A stretch of DNA of 32,402 nt from Singulisphaera sp. GP187 (GCA_945869475.1 CAMBOV010000021.1:1-32402); one strand, 5' to 3'; counted from the stretch's first letter, positions 22,314 through 32,252 are shown. Notes: generated from the letters alone by a model not told the origin. Translations and numbers: made by a program.

Positions 22314-23155
22314 AGGACGCACAACCGCGAGCGCTGGTCATCACCGCCCCCGGCATCAATTGCGATCTCGAATTGTGCGCGGCGTTTTCGGCAGCAGGAG
22401 CAAAGCCACACAGCGAGTTGCTTCAGACGTTGATGCGTACTCCATCGATGATTGAGGCGTATGACCTAATCGGATTGCCCGGGGGATTCAGTTACGGTGA
22501 TGACATCGCGGCGGGCCGCATCATGGGAGCGTTGATCGCGAAGTCGATCTATCCAGCGCTGCGGGACGCCGTGTTGCGCGGGGTACCGATGATCTGTCCA
22601 TGCAATGGATTTCAAATCGCCGTGCAGTCTGGGTTGTTGCCTGGGCCTAGCGGAAGCTGTGATCTCTGGCCAGAGAGTGCGGCGCCTGCGACGGTGGCGC
22701 TTGCAAACAATGTCTCAGCATGTTTCACCGATCGATGGACGCACGTCGAGATTCCGCGCGACACAGTCTGTATCTGGACGAAGGGCATCGATGTCGAAGC
22801 GCCAAACGATGTGCTTCCGAGTGCACACGGAGAGGGTCGATTCGTCGCCACTCCCGCGGTGGTTGAACGGCTCGAGGCGGCGGGGCAAGTTGCGCTTCGA
22901 TACGCCGCGAGTGACAACTTCAATGGATCGGTCGGCGCAATCGCTGGGATGTGCGATCCATCAGGATTGATCTTCGGTCTCATGCCGCATCCTGAGCGGG
23001 CGACCCGCTGGACGCAGCATCCACAGTGGACGCGCATGAACGCCACCGTTCGCTCACAAGAACCTCTTGGACTTCGCATCTTCAAGAACGCAGTGCGGTG
23101 GGTGCGCGAAGATCAGCGCGGTGCTCACTTCGAACTCGGCGCGTCAGCTCTCTAA
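22310..23155 (+). CDS. purQ: Phosphoribosylformylglycinamidine synthase glutaminase subunit
   Basis: The protein has 281 residues from ATG at 22310, which overlaps the purL stop (ATGA) and has GGGAG upstream. It is a class I glutamine amidotransferase. LPGGFSYGDDIAAGR (56-70) is the PurQ signature, the nucleophile is Cys98 in PCNGFQ, and His228/Glu230 lie in MPHPERA. It supplies ammonia to PurL. It is longer than the small PurQ of Bacillus (about 227), closer to the glutaminase domain of large PurL. The gene ends 12 bp inside the convergent rsmA gene. Confidence 0.93.
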   Translation: MKDAQPRALVITAPGINCDLELCAAFSAAGAKPHSELLQTLMRTPSMIEAYDLIGLPGGFSYGDDIAAGRIMGALIAKSIYPALRDAVLRGVPMICPCNGFQIAVQSGLLPGPSGSCDLWPESAAPATVALANNVSACFTDRWTHVEIPRDTVCIWTKGIDVEAPNDVLPSAHGEGRFVATPAVVERLEAAGQVALRYAASDNFNGSVGAIAGMCDPSGLIFGLMPHPERATRWTQHPQWTRMNATVRSQEPLGLRIFKNAVRWVREDQRGAHFELGASAL

Positions 23156-23989
23156 TCCGCTGCCGCGCATCGCCATCAGTTCGAGCATTTGGGATGGCGT
23201 CAACTCTTCAGGACGCATCGCAGGATCGATTCCAGCGGGCCACTCACTCGTGCGACCAAGGATTGATCCAAGTTGCTTTCGGCGTTTTGTGAAGAGGGTC
23301 TGCATGAACGCGCTCAACGCGAGAGCATCGAAGAGCACCGGCGACTCGAGTCGTTCGATCGCAATCATCGAACTCGTGACCTCGGGTGCTGGCCAGAAAC
23401 ACGACGGCGCAAGGTCAGCAAAGATCTCGACGCGCGCGAGCAGCGACGAGAGAATCGAGAGTGGGCCATACGCGCCCGTCCGCGGTTGCGCGGTCAATCG
23501 ATCGGCGACTTCGCGTTGAATCGTGACATATTGGCCGGTGCAATCCTGTCGATGAGTCAGCAGCAGAATCATGAGGGGCGTCGCCGCCTGGTAGGGGAGA
23601 TTCGCGATGAGTCGAAATGGCTTTCCGAGAAATCGCTCGTCAATGGCACGCATCAGCGCGCGCGAGAGTTCATGCTTTCCGTCGAGGCAATCAGCGACCA
23701 CAAGTGAGACGCGTCCCTCTGAACGAGCGACGACGCGCTCTGTGACGATCTCGGCCATGTCGCGGTCAATCTCGCACGCGACGATGTGTGCGCCAACTTC
23801 GACGAGTGCTTCGGTGAGCGCGCCGGTCCCTGGGCCGACTTCGAGCACGCACTCTCCTGGTTGAACACCCGAACGCGCAATGAGCCTTCGAATCTGATTG
23901 TGATCGTGCAAGAAGTTTTGCCCGAATCGATGGCGTGGGCGAATGCCACGCGCGTCGAGCATGCCGCGAATCTCACTGAGCGTCTGCAC
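23144..23989 (-). CDS. rsmA: 16S rRNA dimethyladenosine transferase
   Basis: The protein has 281 residues from GTG at 23989. RHRFGQNFLHDHNQIRRL is the family's N-terminal signature, VLEVGPGTGALTEAL the SAM-binding motif I, and NLPYQAATPLM the catalytic motif IV. RsmA (KsgA) dimethylates two adjacent adenines near the 3' end of 16S rRNA during 30S maturation. It lies 6 nt after the TM2-domain gene, in one operon with rny. It overlaps purQ convergently by 12 bp, leaving no room for a terminator between them. Confidence 0.93.
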   Translation of the reverse strand: MQTLSEIRGMLDARGIRPRHRFGQNFLHDHNQIRRLIARSGVQPGECVLEVGPGTGALTEALVEVGAHIVACEIDRDMAEIVTERVVARSEGRVSLVVADCLDGKHELSRALMRAIDERFLGKPFRLIANLPYQAATPLMILLLTHRQDCTGQYVTIQREVADRLTAQPRTGAYGPLSILSSLLARVEIFADLAPSCFWPAPEVTSSMIAIERLESPVLFDALALSAFMQTLFTKRRKQLGSILGRTSEWPAGIDPAMRPEELTPSQMLELMAMRGSGLES

Positions 23990-23995
23990 GATTCG

Positions 23996-24331
23996 TTAGA
24001 ACCACTCGCGGCGGTTGACGATGTAGACGCGGCAGAATTCTTCATCGCTCTTGGTGAGATAGTTGATCCCCTCAACGAGCCCGATGATCGCCATCACCGC
24101 CCAGCCGACGTAGGGCAGGCAGATCAAGCACCCGAGCACTGATCCAACAATCGAGACTGCCAGCATGATGATGCCAGCTCTCGTGTAGCCCAGTACGAAC
24201 TTGTGAACTCCCAAACACCCCAACAGAATGCCGAGCACGCCCGCGACGACCTTCTTGCTCTTGGCCTCTTCAAACTGCTGTGGATTGAACTGAGCAGGTG
24301 GTGTTGAGAAGGTTGGTGGGGTGTCGTCCAT
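23996..24331 (-). CDS. TM2-domain membrane protein
   Basis: The protein has 111 residues from ATG at 24331, with AAGGAG 9 nt upstream. A Pro-rich cytoplasmic N terminus (MDDTPPTFSTPPAQFNPQQFEEAKSKK) is followed by the TM2 pattern: VVAGVLGILLGCLGVHKFVLGYTRAGIIML, a second membrane segment and VGWAVMAIIGLVEGINYLTKSDEEF. TM2 proteins are two-helix membrane proteins of unknown molecular function. It sits between rny and rsmA (gaps 26 and 6 nt), so it is likely co-transcribed. Because RNase Y is a membrane-anchored enzyme, a link is possible but not shown. Confidence 0.85.
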   Translation of the reverse strand: MDDTPPTFSTPPAQFNPQQFEEAKSKKVVAGVLGILLGCLGVHKFVLGYTRAGIIMLAVSIVGSVLGCLICLPYVGWAVMAIIGLVEGINYLTKSDEEFCRVYIVNRREWF

Positions 24332-24357
24332 GCGATTGCGCTCCTTCGTCGTGTAGC

Positions 24358-25947
24358 CTACCGCGCCGTTGCTTCGGCGCGCACTTCGCGAAGCACCGAG
24401 ACTTTGATCTCGCCGGGAAAGGTCATCTCACTCTCGACACGCTTGGCAATCGCAGCTGCGATCATGTGCGTCGTCGCATCATCTGCTTTGCGCGCATCAA
24501 CAATCACGCGAATCTCGCGCCCCGCTTGCACCGCGAACGCCTCGGTCACCGAGGGCTGCTCGTACGCAATTGCCTCGAGTTGCTCGAGTCGCTTGATGTA
24601 AAGCTCCATCGATTCGCGACGTGCGCCTGGGCGCGCACCCGAGAGTGCATCGGCTGCCATGACGATGGGGGTGTACGGAGTTGTCGGCGGAATATCGGAG
24701 TGGTGGCCGCCGATTGCGTTGAGCACAGCTTCCGTTTTTTCGCCGTGTCGCGCGGCGAATTCCATGCCGATTGCAGGATGCCCCCCCTCGACCTCATGAT
24801 CCATCGCCTTGCCGATGTCATGCAGAAACCCACAGCGCCGCGCGATCGCGCCGTTGAGTCCGAGTTGATCGGCGATGAGCTGCGAGAAGAACGCAACCTC
24901 GAGCGAGTGTTGCAAGACGTTCTGTCCAAAGCTCGTTCGAAAGTGCAACTTGCCCATTGCTTCGATGAGCTTGGGATGCAATCCACGAATGTCTGCTTCG
25001 AGCGCTGCTTCAGTACCGTGCTGGATGATGCGCTGGTTGATGTCGCGACGCACCTGCTCGACGACCTCTTCGACGCGAGTTGGATGCACCCGTCCATCCT
25101 GCACGAGTTTCTGAAGAGTCTCAGCGGCGATCGCTTGGCGAACGCGATCAAAGCAGGAGACGCTGATCACCCCTGGTGTGTCGTCGATCATGATGTCAAC
25201 TCCGGTCGCCTTTTCGATCGCGCGAATGTTGCGCCCTTCACGACCGATGATGCGTCCCTTCATCTCTTCGCTTGGGATCTTGATGCTGCGAATTGTCGAA
25301 TCTGTGACGGTGTCGGCTGCGTATCGCTGAATCGCCATCAATGTGATTTCTCGCGCCCTTTCGCGAGCCTTTGCTTCGGCCTCGGTGATGATCTTCTGTT
25401 CGACCACCGCCGCCTCTCGGTGGCTACTCGCGCGAACGTCTGCGAGAAAGATCTCGCGTGCTTGCTCGTGGGTCAGTCCTGCAATCTCGCCGATGCGCCG
25501 CTGGATCGACTCGCGCTCTTGCGTGACCGCCGAGAGTGCCTTTGTGACCTCTTCGCTCTTGGAGACAAGCGACTGCTCCTGCGCGTCGAGTCGACCTTCT
25601 CGATCATTGATGTGTTCAAGCTTGCGCTCGAGCGTCTCTTGAATCTTCTGGCTGCGTGCCTGTCCCTCTTGAATTCCCTGCAACGCGCCCTTCACCTCGC
25701 GGTCGACCTCCGTTCGACGCTCAGCCGCCATTCGCTCGGCGGCAAGTTGGATGTCTTTGGCGAGGCTGTTCGCGGCAACTTCTGCGCTGCGCAGGAGCTC
25801 GCTCGACTGCTCCTTCGTTCGGCGAAGACTTCGCCCGGTGAAGAGTCCGATCGAGAGCGCGCCAATGACGAGTCCGATGAGTAACGCGCCAGCGATCAGC
25901 ACGGCTTCGAGCAGTGTCAGGTTGATCAATTCAGTCTGTCCTGTCAT
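24358..25947 (-). CDS. rny: Ribonuclease Y
   Basis: The protein has 529 residues from ATG at 25947; AAAGGGG lies 8-9 nt upstream, which is why I prefer this over the start at 25989. An N-terminal membrane helix (about 8-35) precedes a long charged coiled coil (about 40-195), a KH domain (IPSEEMKGRIIGREGRNIRAIEKATGVDIMIDD), and an HD domain with FLHDIGKAMDHEVEGGHPAIG. This is the full RNase Y order and length. The enzyme starts mRNA decay by endonuclease cleavage at the membrane. It is the first gene of rny-TM2-rsmA. The ribosome-binding site overlaps the inverted repeat CCCTTT-C-AAAGGG (about 25957-25969), which might mask it. Confidence 0.94.
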   Translation of the reverse strand: MTGQTELINLTLLEAVLIAGALLIGLVIGALSIGLFTGRSLRRTKEQSSELLRSAEVAANSLAKDIQLAAERMAAERRTEVDREVKGALQGIQEGQARSQKIQETLERKLEHINDREGRLDAQEQSLVSKSEEVTKALSAVTQERESIQRRIGEIAGLTHEQAREIFLADVRASSHREAAVVEQKIITEAEAKARERAREITLMAIQRYAADTVTDSTIRSIKIPSEEMKGRIIGREGRNIRAIEKATGVDIMIDDTPGVISVSCFDRVRQAIAAETLQKLVQDGRVHPTRVEEVVEQVRRDINQRIIQHGTEAALEADIRGLHPKLIEAMGKLHFRTSFGQNVLQHSLEVAFFSQLIADQLGLNGAIARRCGFLHDIGKAMDHEVEGGHPAIGMEFAARHGEKTEAVLNAIGGHHSDIPPTTPYTPIVMAADALSGARPGARRESMELYIKRLEQLEAIAYEQPSVTEAFAVQAGREIRVIVDARKADDATTHMIAAAIAKRVESEMTFPGEIKVSVLREVRAEATAR

Positions 25948-26209
25948 GAAGGGAACCCCTTTCAAAGGGTCAATCCCAAAAACGACCATGACAGTCGATG
26001 CGAAGCAGGAAATCAGGCGCAGGCGGAATCGTGCAGTTCAGATGTATGCAGACTCTCGCGAGTCTGTCGGGGGAGTGCCCCGAATTTCCTGCCCACTCGA
26101 CTGTGAGTCGGGGAGGCGGGTGAAAAAGTGCGACGGCAGAGTGCCGCAGCACAAACAAGGCTATTCGCGAGCGTGGGTTGGAGTCAACGGCAGTTACCAT
26201 CGAAGTTCG
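25948..26209. other. Divergent intergenic region rich in short hairpins
   Basis: This 262-bp region holds the leaders of rny (minus) and the ABC permease (plus). It has several inverted repeats: CCCTTT/AAAGGG (about 25957-25969) at the rny ribosome-binding site, CAGACTC-TCGC-GAGTCTG (26049-26066), CGACT-GTG-AGTCG inside a larger CCCCGA...TCGGGG stem (about 26079-26114), and CGGCA-GAG-TGCCG (about 26138-26150). I see no clear promoter pair and no gene. Confidence 0.55.
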
Positions 26210-28018
26210 ATGAGCGGACCACTCTTGCGGATCTTGCGCGTGTTGCCGCTCAATCCCATCACCGTACGAATCGTGCAGGGGGGATCGACTCGCTCACGGC
26301 ACATGCTGATTCGTTCGGGTTATCTCGCCCTCATGGTGCTCGTCTTGCTCATGGCGCTCCTTGGCGCAGGAACGACGCTGCGCGAACTTGCGCAGCGTGG
26401 CGCAGGGGCGTTCGCGATCGTGAGCACTGGACAGATCTTCCTGATCTGCATCTTGGCCCCCGTCTTCATGGGAGGAGCGATCGCGCAGGAATCCAACCCG
26501 CAGACGTGGGATGTGATGCTGACCTCGCCTCTGAGTTCGCTGCAGATCGTGCTGGGCAATCTCTTTGGACGGCTCTTCTTCGTCTTCGCATTGCTCGTCT
26601 CGACTTTTCCTCTCTTCGCAGTGACGCAACTCTTCGGCGGAGTTCCGGGCTCTGCAATCCTCGAGAGTTACGCGATTGCGGCTGCAAGCGCCCTCGTGAT
26701 GGGAGCGATCGCGATCACGCTGAGCGCGACTCGTTCGGCGGGTCGACGGTCTATCTTTGTTTTCTATTCGGCGGTGGTTCTCTTTCTCTTCGCGACGTAT
26801 GCCATCGACATCGGGTTGCGCAATCCCGTGGCTGTCGGAAGCGAGGCGGTCTTCACGACGGTGATGACTCCGCTGAATCCGTTTCTCACGCTCAAGGTGC
26901 TTCTTGAATCAAACGCGTACGTGCCGCGCGATGTTGCAGGCACATCGCAGTTCTGGCCCGTTCGCTTCTGGCTTGGATCACCCATCGCTGCACAACTCTG
27001 GTTCTGCTGCCTGCTCTCGCTCGCGCTGATTTGCTATTCGACGCTGCGAATTCGCATTCTCGGCGGCGCGCTTCTGGGTGGCAACAAGAGTGTGCGCGGA
27101 GATTCAGGGCGTGATCCGCGACATGTTGGAACGAGTCCGATCGCGTGGCGCGAGGCGCATTTGCGCGGCCAATCACCGATGGCTCGCGCGCTTCGGTGGA
27201 TCTTCATTGCACTCGCGATCTCGCTTGGCCTCGGCATCGTACTGCTGCTTCGCGGCGGGACACTCACCGCACAACAGGCGCGCATCGCTCTCGCGGCACT
27301 CTTGGGCGCAGAGGTGCTCGTCGTTGTTCTCGCGGCGCTCAACATGAGTGCGACGGCGGTCAGTCGCGAGCGCGAAGACAAGTCGCTCGATATTCTGTTG
27401 ACGACGCCAATTCAACCTGGCCCATATATCTCTGGAAAACTGCGAGGATTGGTGCAATATCTGCTTCCACTCATCGCAGTTCCATGTGCGACCCTCGGCA
27501 TCGCATCGCTCTACGCCCTGACGAATGGATTTGGTCGAGTCGGCGGCGCGCTAGTCACGGAGTCGATCGGAACGACGACGGTGCAGGTGCCGCTAGTGCT
27601 TCCAGAAGCTGCGATCGCGTTGCCGATTGTCTTGACAGCATTTACTGCTCTGTGCGTCATGATCGGGTTGCAGTGGTCGGTGAAGAGTCGCGGCACCATT
27701 GGATCGGTCTTCGGGGCAACTGCAGTCATTCTCGCCATCGGCGCGACGGTCGGAGTGTGCGGAGGCGCGGTCGGCTCAAACATCCCCTACGTCGGCGCGG
27801 TGATCAATGCGTTGAGTCCTATGAATCTCGTGTTGATGGCCGTCGAACCCGCAACAATGATCTCGGCGAGTCTCGAGTCGCCCGTTGGCAGGCGCGTCTC
27901 GATTCTCGCAGGAGCGGCGATCGCAGCGCTCGTCTACTGCTCGGTCGTGTATGGACTGCACACGTCGATCAAGGCGAGTTTCATGATGACCGTACGCCGA
28001 CTTGCTGGAACAGCGTGA
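26210..28018 (+). CDS. ABC-2-type transporter permease, two-lobed
   Basis: The protein has 602 residues from ATG at 26210, with about twelve membrane segments in two similar halves. The first half has QESNPQTWDVMLTSPLSSLQIVLGNLFGRLFFV and the second REREDKSLDILLTTPIQPGPYISGKLRGLVQYLLPL, the cytoplasmic loop typical of ABC-2 permeases and gliding/ABC-2 relatives. Such proteins export substrates driven by a separate ATPase. No ATPase gene is next to it here, so its partner must lie elsewhere. The ATG is not well supported by a ribosome-binding site; Met at 26303 (MLIRSGYLAL), just before the first helix, is an alternative. The substrate is unknown. Confidence 0.82.
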   Translation: MSGPLLRILRVLPLNPITVRIVQGGSTRSRHMLIRSGYLALMVLVLLMALLGAGTTLRELAQRGAGAFAIVSTGQIFLICILAPVFMGGAIAQESNPQTWDVMLTSPLSSLQIVLGNLFGRLFFVFALLVSTFPLFAVTQLFGGVPGSAILESYAIAAASALVMGAIAITLSATRSAGRRSIFVFYSAVVLFLFATYAIDIGLRNPVAVGSEAVFTTVMTPLNPFLTLKVLLESNAYVPRDVAGTSQFWPVRFWLGSPIAAQLWFCCLLSLALICYSTLRIRILGGALLGGNKSVRGDSGRDPRHVGTSPIAWREAHLRGQSPMARALRWIFIALAISLGLGIVLLLRGGTLTAQQARIALAALLGAEVLVVVLAALNMSATAVSREREDKSLDILLTTPIQPGPYISGKLRGLVQYLLPLIAVPCATLGIASLYALTNGFGRVGGALVTESIGTTTVQVPLVLPEAAIALPIVLTAFTALCVMIGLQWSVKSRGTIGSVFGATAVILAIGATVGVCGGAVGSNIPYVGAVINALSPMNLVLMAVEPATMISASLESPVGRRVSILAGAAIAALVYCSVVYGLHTSIKASFMMTVRRLAGTA

Positions 28019-28056
28019 ACTCGTGCTCAACCGTGGGACGGCAAGCGACAGTTCGC

Positions 28057-28095
28057 TAGAATCAAAATTCCAAAGGTTTCGAAGCATTCAAGGAG
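28057..28095 (+). promoter_or_regulatory. -10 element and ribosome-binding site of aconitase
   Basis: TAGAAT (28057-28062) matches the -10 consensus at five of six bases; the -35 position (about 28034-28039, TGGGAC) is poor. AAGGAG (28090-28095) lies 9 nt before the GTG start at 28105 and decides that start. Confidence 0.5.
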
Positions 28096-28104
28096 CCCAC
28101 CGCC

Positions 28105-30804
28105 GTGACGACTCTCGACCCGTTCAACGCCAAGTCCACACTGAACACGCCAAGTGGTCCGCGCACGATCTACAAACTCGACGCACTGAAATCGATCGGA
28201 TCGATCGACCGTTTGCCCTATTCGATTCGCATTCTGCTTGAGAGTGTGCTTCGCAATCTTGATGGACGCATCTACACCAAAGAGCATGTGCGCGCGATTG
28301 CGAACTATGACCCTGCCACTCCGAGCGACGAAGAGATTCCGTTCATGCCAGGTCGTGTCGTGTTGCAAGATTTCACAGGCGTTCCATGCGTGGTCGACCT
28401 CGCTGCAATGCGTGGTGCGATGCAGCGCATGGGTGGCGATCCAACGCGAGTCAATCCGCTCGTGCCGTGCGATCTCGTGATCGATCACTCCGTGCAAGTC
28501 GATGCCTATGCAAGCAGCGTTGCGCTCACGATCAATAATGACCTTGAATTCAAGCGAAATATGGAGCGTTACGAGTTTCTGAAATGGGGCCAGGGGGCGC
28601 TGAAGAATTTTCGCGTGGTGCCGCCCGGAACCGGCATCGTGCATCAGGTCAATCTCGAATATCTCGCCAAAGTCGTCTGGGAGAAAGACGGGGTGCTCTA
28701 TCCCGACAGTGTCGTTGGCACCGATAGCCACACCACAATGATCAACGGCCTTGGTGTGCTCGGCTGGGGAGTCGGCGGTATCGAAGCAGAAGCGGTGATG
28801 TTGGGACAGCCCATCTACATGTTGATTCCCGAAGTCGTTGGCGTTCGGCTGACCGGAAAGCTTCCCGAAGGAACGACTGCGACCGATCTCGTTTTGCGCG
28901 TCACAGAGATGCTGCGCAAGCATGGCGTGGTGAACAAATTCGTCGAGTTCTTCGGTGCGGGACTCGCAGAGATGCCGCTCGCAAATCGGGCGACGATCGC
29001 AAACATGGCGCCTGAGTATGGCGCGACATGCGGATTCTTTCCGATCGACGAGCAGACGCTGGCCTACCTGCGCCTCTCGGGGCGTGACGAAGCGCTCGTG
29101 CAGACCATTGAGATGTACGCCAAGGCACAAGGATTGTGGCGCGATGACTCGCGACAGATTTCGTACGCAACGGTGGTCGAACTCGATCAGTCCACAATTA
29201 CTCCGAGTCTCGCTGGTCCCTCTCGCCCACAGGACCGCGTCGAGCTCACGTCAATGCAGAAGACCTGGAAACTCGCGCTACCCAAGCTGAAATCTGGTGC
29301 GAAGTCAGCGGCGCCTGCTCCGGCGACCGCGCTTGCAGATGATGGCGTTGCAGTCATGATGGATGGCACCGAGTTCATCCTCAAGCATGGCGCGGTAGTG
29401 ATCGCGGCGATCACGAGTTGCACGAACACAAGCAATCCGAGCGTGATGCTCGGCGCTGGACTTCTCGCCAAGAAGGCGCGCGCGCTGGGACTTCAGCGAA
29501 AGCCGTGGGTCAAGAGTTCGCTCGGTCCAGGTTCGAAGGTCGTCACTGAATATCTCAAGAAGTCTGGATCGATGAACGCACTCGAAGAGCTCGGCTTCAA
29601 CGTTGTTGGCTATGGATGCACCACCTGCATCGGCAACAGTGGACCCCTTCCAGCGGCCGTTGAGAGTGCGATCAAGGGCAACGACATGGTGGTTGCGAGC
29701 GTCTTGTCGGGCAATCGAAATTTCGAGGCGCGCGTGCACCCCGATGTGAAAGCGAATTATCTCGCGAGCCCGCCACTCGTGGTTGCCTATGCGATTGCTG
29801 GCACGGTCGACATCAATCTCGCGACCGATCCGCTGGGTCATTCACAGGATGGCACCCCGGTGTTTTTGCGGGATATCTGGCCATCGCAAGCCGAAATCGA
29901 GGCCGTCGTCGCGTCGAGTGTGACCAACGAGCAGTTCCGAACGCAGTACGCACATTGCTTCGATGGAAGCGATGAGTGGAAGGCGATCGCTACCGGCGGT
30001 GGTGATATGTACGCGTGGAACGAGAAGAGCACGTATATCCAAGAGCCACCATTCTTCACGACGATGACGCTCGCAGAGCCAGCGCCGATCAAGAGCATTC
30101 ACGCGGCGCGTTGTCTCATCAAAGTTGGTGACAGCGTGACAACGGATCACATCTCGCCAGCAGGCAGTATCAAGACCGATGGTCCTGCAGGAAAGTATTT
30201 GCAAGCGCACGGCGTGGCAGTTTCGATGTTCAACAGTTATGGAAGTCGCCGCGGCAATGATCGCGTGATGACGCGCGGCACATTTGCAAACACCCGCATT
30301 CAAAATCAACTCGCGCCTGGCACGATGGGTGGCGTCACCACCGACTTCACCGATGCGAAAGTGAAACCGATTTTTGAAGCCGCCGAGAGCTATCAACGCA
30401 CCGCGACGCCGCTGATCGTGCTCGCCGGGAAGGACTACGGAATGGGATCGTCGCGCGATTGGGCGGCGAAGGGAACCTTCCTCTTGGGTGTGCGCGCCGT
30501 CATCTCTGAGAGTTTCGAGCGCATTCACAGGTCGAATCTTGTCGGGATGGGTGTGATGCCGCTGACCTACAAGACGGGCGAGAGTGCGCAGAGTCTCGGG
30601 TTGACCGGGGATGAAACGTACGACATCGAACTTCCCGCCGATCTCAAGCCACGTCAACTCATCAAGGTCTGCGCCAAGCGCGCGTGCGGCGAAGTTGTGA
30701 ACTTTCAGGTGACGTGCCGAATCGACACTCCAGTCGAGGTCGACTACTACCGAAACGGCGGCATCCTGCACACCGTCTTGCGCCGCATGGCCGAATCGAA
30801 GTAG
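28105..30804 (+). CDS. acnA: Aconitate hydratase A
   Basis: The protein has 899 residues from GTG at 28105, the usual AcnA/IRP length. The [4Fe-4S] cluster ligands are Cys439 ([10 protein letters not shown]), Cys505 and Cys508 (GYGCTTCIG). Other signatures are [48 protein letters not shown] and the swivel domain [16 protein letters not shown] with [18 protein letters not shown]. It converts citrate to isocitrate in the TCA cycle. It has its own leader and seems monocistronic, followed by a ComF-like gene after 65 nt. All cluster ligands are present, so it should be active. Confidence 0.95.
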   Translation: MTTLDPFNAKSTLNTPSGPRTIYKLDALKSIGSIDRLPYSIRILLESVLRNLDGRIYTKEHVRAIANYDPATPSDEEIPFMPGRVVLQDFTGVPCVVDLAAMRGAMQRMGGDPTRVNPLVPCDLVIDHSVQVDAYASSVALTINNDLEFKRNMERYEFLKWGQGALKNFRVVPPGTGIVHQVNLEYLAKVVWEKDGVLYPDSVVGTDSHTTMINGLGVLGWGVGGIEAEAVMLGQPIYMLIPEVVGVRLTGKLPEGTTATDLVLRVTEMLRKHGVVNKFVEFFGAGLAEMPLANRATIANMAPEYGATCGFFPIDEQTLAYLRLSGRDEALVQTIEMYAKAQGLWRDDSRQISYATVVELDQSTITPSLAGPSRPQDRVELTSMQKTWKLALPKLKSGAKSAAPAPATALADDGVAVMMDGTEFILKHGAVVIAAITSCTNTSNPSVMLGAGLLAKKARALGLQRKPWVKSSLGPGSKVVTEYLKKSGSMNALEELGFNVVGYGCTTCIGNSGPLPAAVESAIKGNDMVVASVLSGNRNFEARVHPDVKANYLASPPLVVAYAIAGTVDINLATDPLGHSQDGTPVFLRDIWPSQAEIEAVVASSVTNEQFRTQYAHCFDGSDEWKAIATGGGDMYAWNEKSTYIQEPPFFTTMTLAEPAPIKSIHAARCLIKVGDSVTTDHISPAGSIKTDGPAGKYLQAHGVAVSMFNSYGSRRGNDRVMTRGTFANTRIQNQLAPGTMGGVTTDFTDAKVKPIFEAAESYQRTATPLIVLAGKDYGMGSSRDWAAKGTFLLGVRAVISESFERIHRSNLVGMGVMPLTYKTGESAQSLGLTGDETYDIELPADLKPRQLIKVCAKRACGEVVNFQVTCRIDTPVEVDYYRNGGILHTVLRRMAESK

Positions 30805-30869
30805 CACGGCGCGCAAGAAATAGGTGCGTGTTTCGCGAGTTCGTCGCGCGCAGCGTTACTGTCGCGTGC

Positions 30870-31676
30870 ATGCACTTTCACTGGGGATTGCGCGCATCTT
30901 CGCCTCGACTCACACGGCTCATTCGCACGCTCTTGGTTGCTGAGCGACAACTCATCGGAAGTCGTCCTCGCGCAGTTTCGGCACTCCCAACCCCCGATGC
31001 GCTGAGCACCTGGTGCCATCGATGCGGTTCGACCGTGCACGACTCGCGTGGGCGCGTGCAATTCAACGCGATCGCATATGGATGCGTGCGGTGCGCCGGC
31101 CGTCGAATCGAGCGCGATCGCACCGTGCGCCTCGGCCGATACGACGGAGCGTGGCGTGATGCAGTTCTCGAAGTCAAACACTCGGGCGACCGCGCGCTCG
31201 CGCAGAGGCTCGGTCGACTTCTCGCAGAACAGTGGATGCGTGAAGTCGAGTCAGCACCGAAGTCGTCACGACTCACGCTCGCTCGGGCGCTGCTCGTACC
31301 GATCCCAATGCCGCTCGCTCGCAGGATCGAGCGGGGGATCGACCACACCGCAGAAATCACGCGGGGGATTTCGAGCACGACGGGCATTCCCATTCACAAC
31401 TGCCTGACCCACGACTCGGGCCCCGTGCAGGCAGAAATGACTGAACTGAGCAGGCATGGACGGCTGCAGCGGATCCATCCAAATGCGAAGCCAAATGCGA
31501 AGCTAATCGCGAAACAGCCCGATTTCGGATGCCATCCGCTGCTGATCGTGGTGGATGACGTGTTGACGACAGGATCTACACTTTTGCAAGCGAGCAATGC
31601 CCTCAAGTCACTCTTTCCGAGTGCGTCGATCGCGGCACTCGTCGTCGCAGTCGCGGACAAGCGTAGAAACGCTTGA
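30870..31676 (+). CDS. ComF-family phosphoribosyltransferase-like protein
   Basis: The protein has 268 residues from ATG at 30870. An N-terminal zinc ribbon has Cys49/Cys52 (CHRCG) and Cys72/Cys75 (CVRCA). Then come YDGAWRDAVLEVKHSGDRALAQRLGRLLAEQW and VPIPMPLARRIERGIDHTAEI, the ComF pattern, and the PRPP-binding loop LLIVVDDVLTTGSTLL (224-239). ComF proteins take part in DNA uptake or related DNA metabolism; the exact reaction is not established. The loop normally reading R-G-f-N-q is RGIDHTAEI here. No good ribosome-binding site is seen and upstream in-frame starts run into acnA, so the start is uncertain. Confidence 0.86.
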   Translation: MHFHWGLRASSPRLTRLIRTLLVAERQLIGSRPRAVSALPTPDALSTWCHRCGSTVHDSRGRVQFNAIAYGCVRCAGRRIERDRTVRLGRYDGAWRDAVLEVKHSGDRALAQRLGRLLAEQWMREVESAPKSSRLTLARALLVPIPMPLARRIERGIDHTAEITRGISSTTGIPIHNCLTHDSGPVQAEMTELSRHGRLQRIHPNAKPNAKLIAKQPDFGCHPLLIVVDDVLTTGSTLLQASNALKSLFPSASIAALVVAVADKRRNA

Positions 31677-31822
31677 TTTGTAGTCATTTTGGAGAGTGGA
31701 ACTGGTCCAGACGAACCCTCGGTAGGGGCCGAAAAACTATGGTTCTCGGACGTATGTTCTGCTCTGCATTTTGGCGCCGAGAGCTGGCCGCCCACTTCCT
31801 CATCGTCGAGTTCTCAAAGCTG

Positions 31823-31850
31823 TTGACAGATCAGCGTTTTGCGTTACACT
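31823..31850 (+). promoter_or_regulatory. rRNA operon promoter
   Basis: A perfect -35 TTGACA (31823-31828) and TACACT (31845-31850) are separated by 16 bp, upstream of boxA and 16S. Transcription should start near 31857. Confidence 0.72.
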
Positions 31851-31907
31851 TGCCGACCCTGCTGAAACGAGCAGGCCAGATTCGCTTTGTTTACAAGGTG
31901 TATCTGG

Positions 31908-31922
31908 TGATCTTTGACAATT
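31908..31922 (+). promoter_or_regulatory. boxA-like antitermination site
   Basis: TGATCTTTGACAATT resembles the boxA core TGCTCTTTAACA of rRNA leaders and the CTTTGAcAAtTGAaTAG motif common before bacterial 16S genes. It lies about 55 nt after the predicted transcript start. Confidence 0.7.
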
Positions 31923-32252
31923 GAGTAGTTGGATCGCCGCGAGGATGTGGCCACTGTCATGCGCTTTCATAGAGTGCATGAAAAGTGGAAAATTTCTCCC
32001 GCCACAGCGGGAGGAACTAAGCATCCTCTGTGATGTCCAAGTGAATGGTCATTTCCGAGACCTTCCCAAAGCCGAGTTCAAAAGACGAAGCAAAGGGCAA
32101 GGATGTTTGGTCAAATCCAGCAATGCCAATTGCTGGTCGCCGATTCGGATCGGTGTAGTCGACCGACCTGCAGTGAGCCATCTAAAAAATGTTTCACCGT
32201 GGGTCGCCAGGCAACCTTCTTTCGAAGTTTCGGACGCAAGTCCGTGAATCAT

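Larger units (their letters stand above)
31677..32252. other. rRNA operon upstream region and leader
   Basis: This 576-bp stretch has no supported gene. It contains the rRNA promoter at 31823-31850, a boxA-like sequence at 31908-31922, a perfect 7-bp hairpin CTCCCGC-CACA-GCGGGAG (31996-32013) and a GCAA tetraloop hairpin CGGAC/GTCCG (32231-32244) just before the 16S start. The leader from the predicted transcript start to 16S is about 395 nt. Confidence 0.7.

Noticed and set aside
24298-25884. 528-residue open frame on the plus strand
   Set aside because: It is the complement of RNase Y, which has an intact domain order; the plus-strand frame is Cys/Arg-rich and unlike any family.
26115-26130. 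GCGGGTGAAAAA similar to the left arm of the palindromic repeat
   Set aside because: The rest of the element (loop core and right arm) is missing; the similarity is too short.
28027-30816. Long minus-strand frames across aconitase
   Set aside because: They are shadows of acnA in GC-rich DNA; acnA has all catalytic residues.
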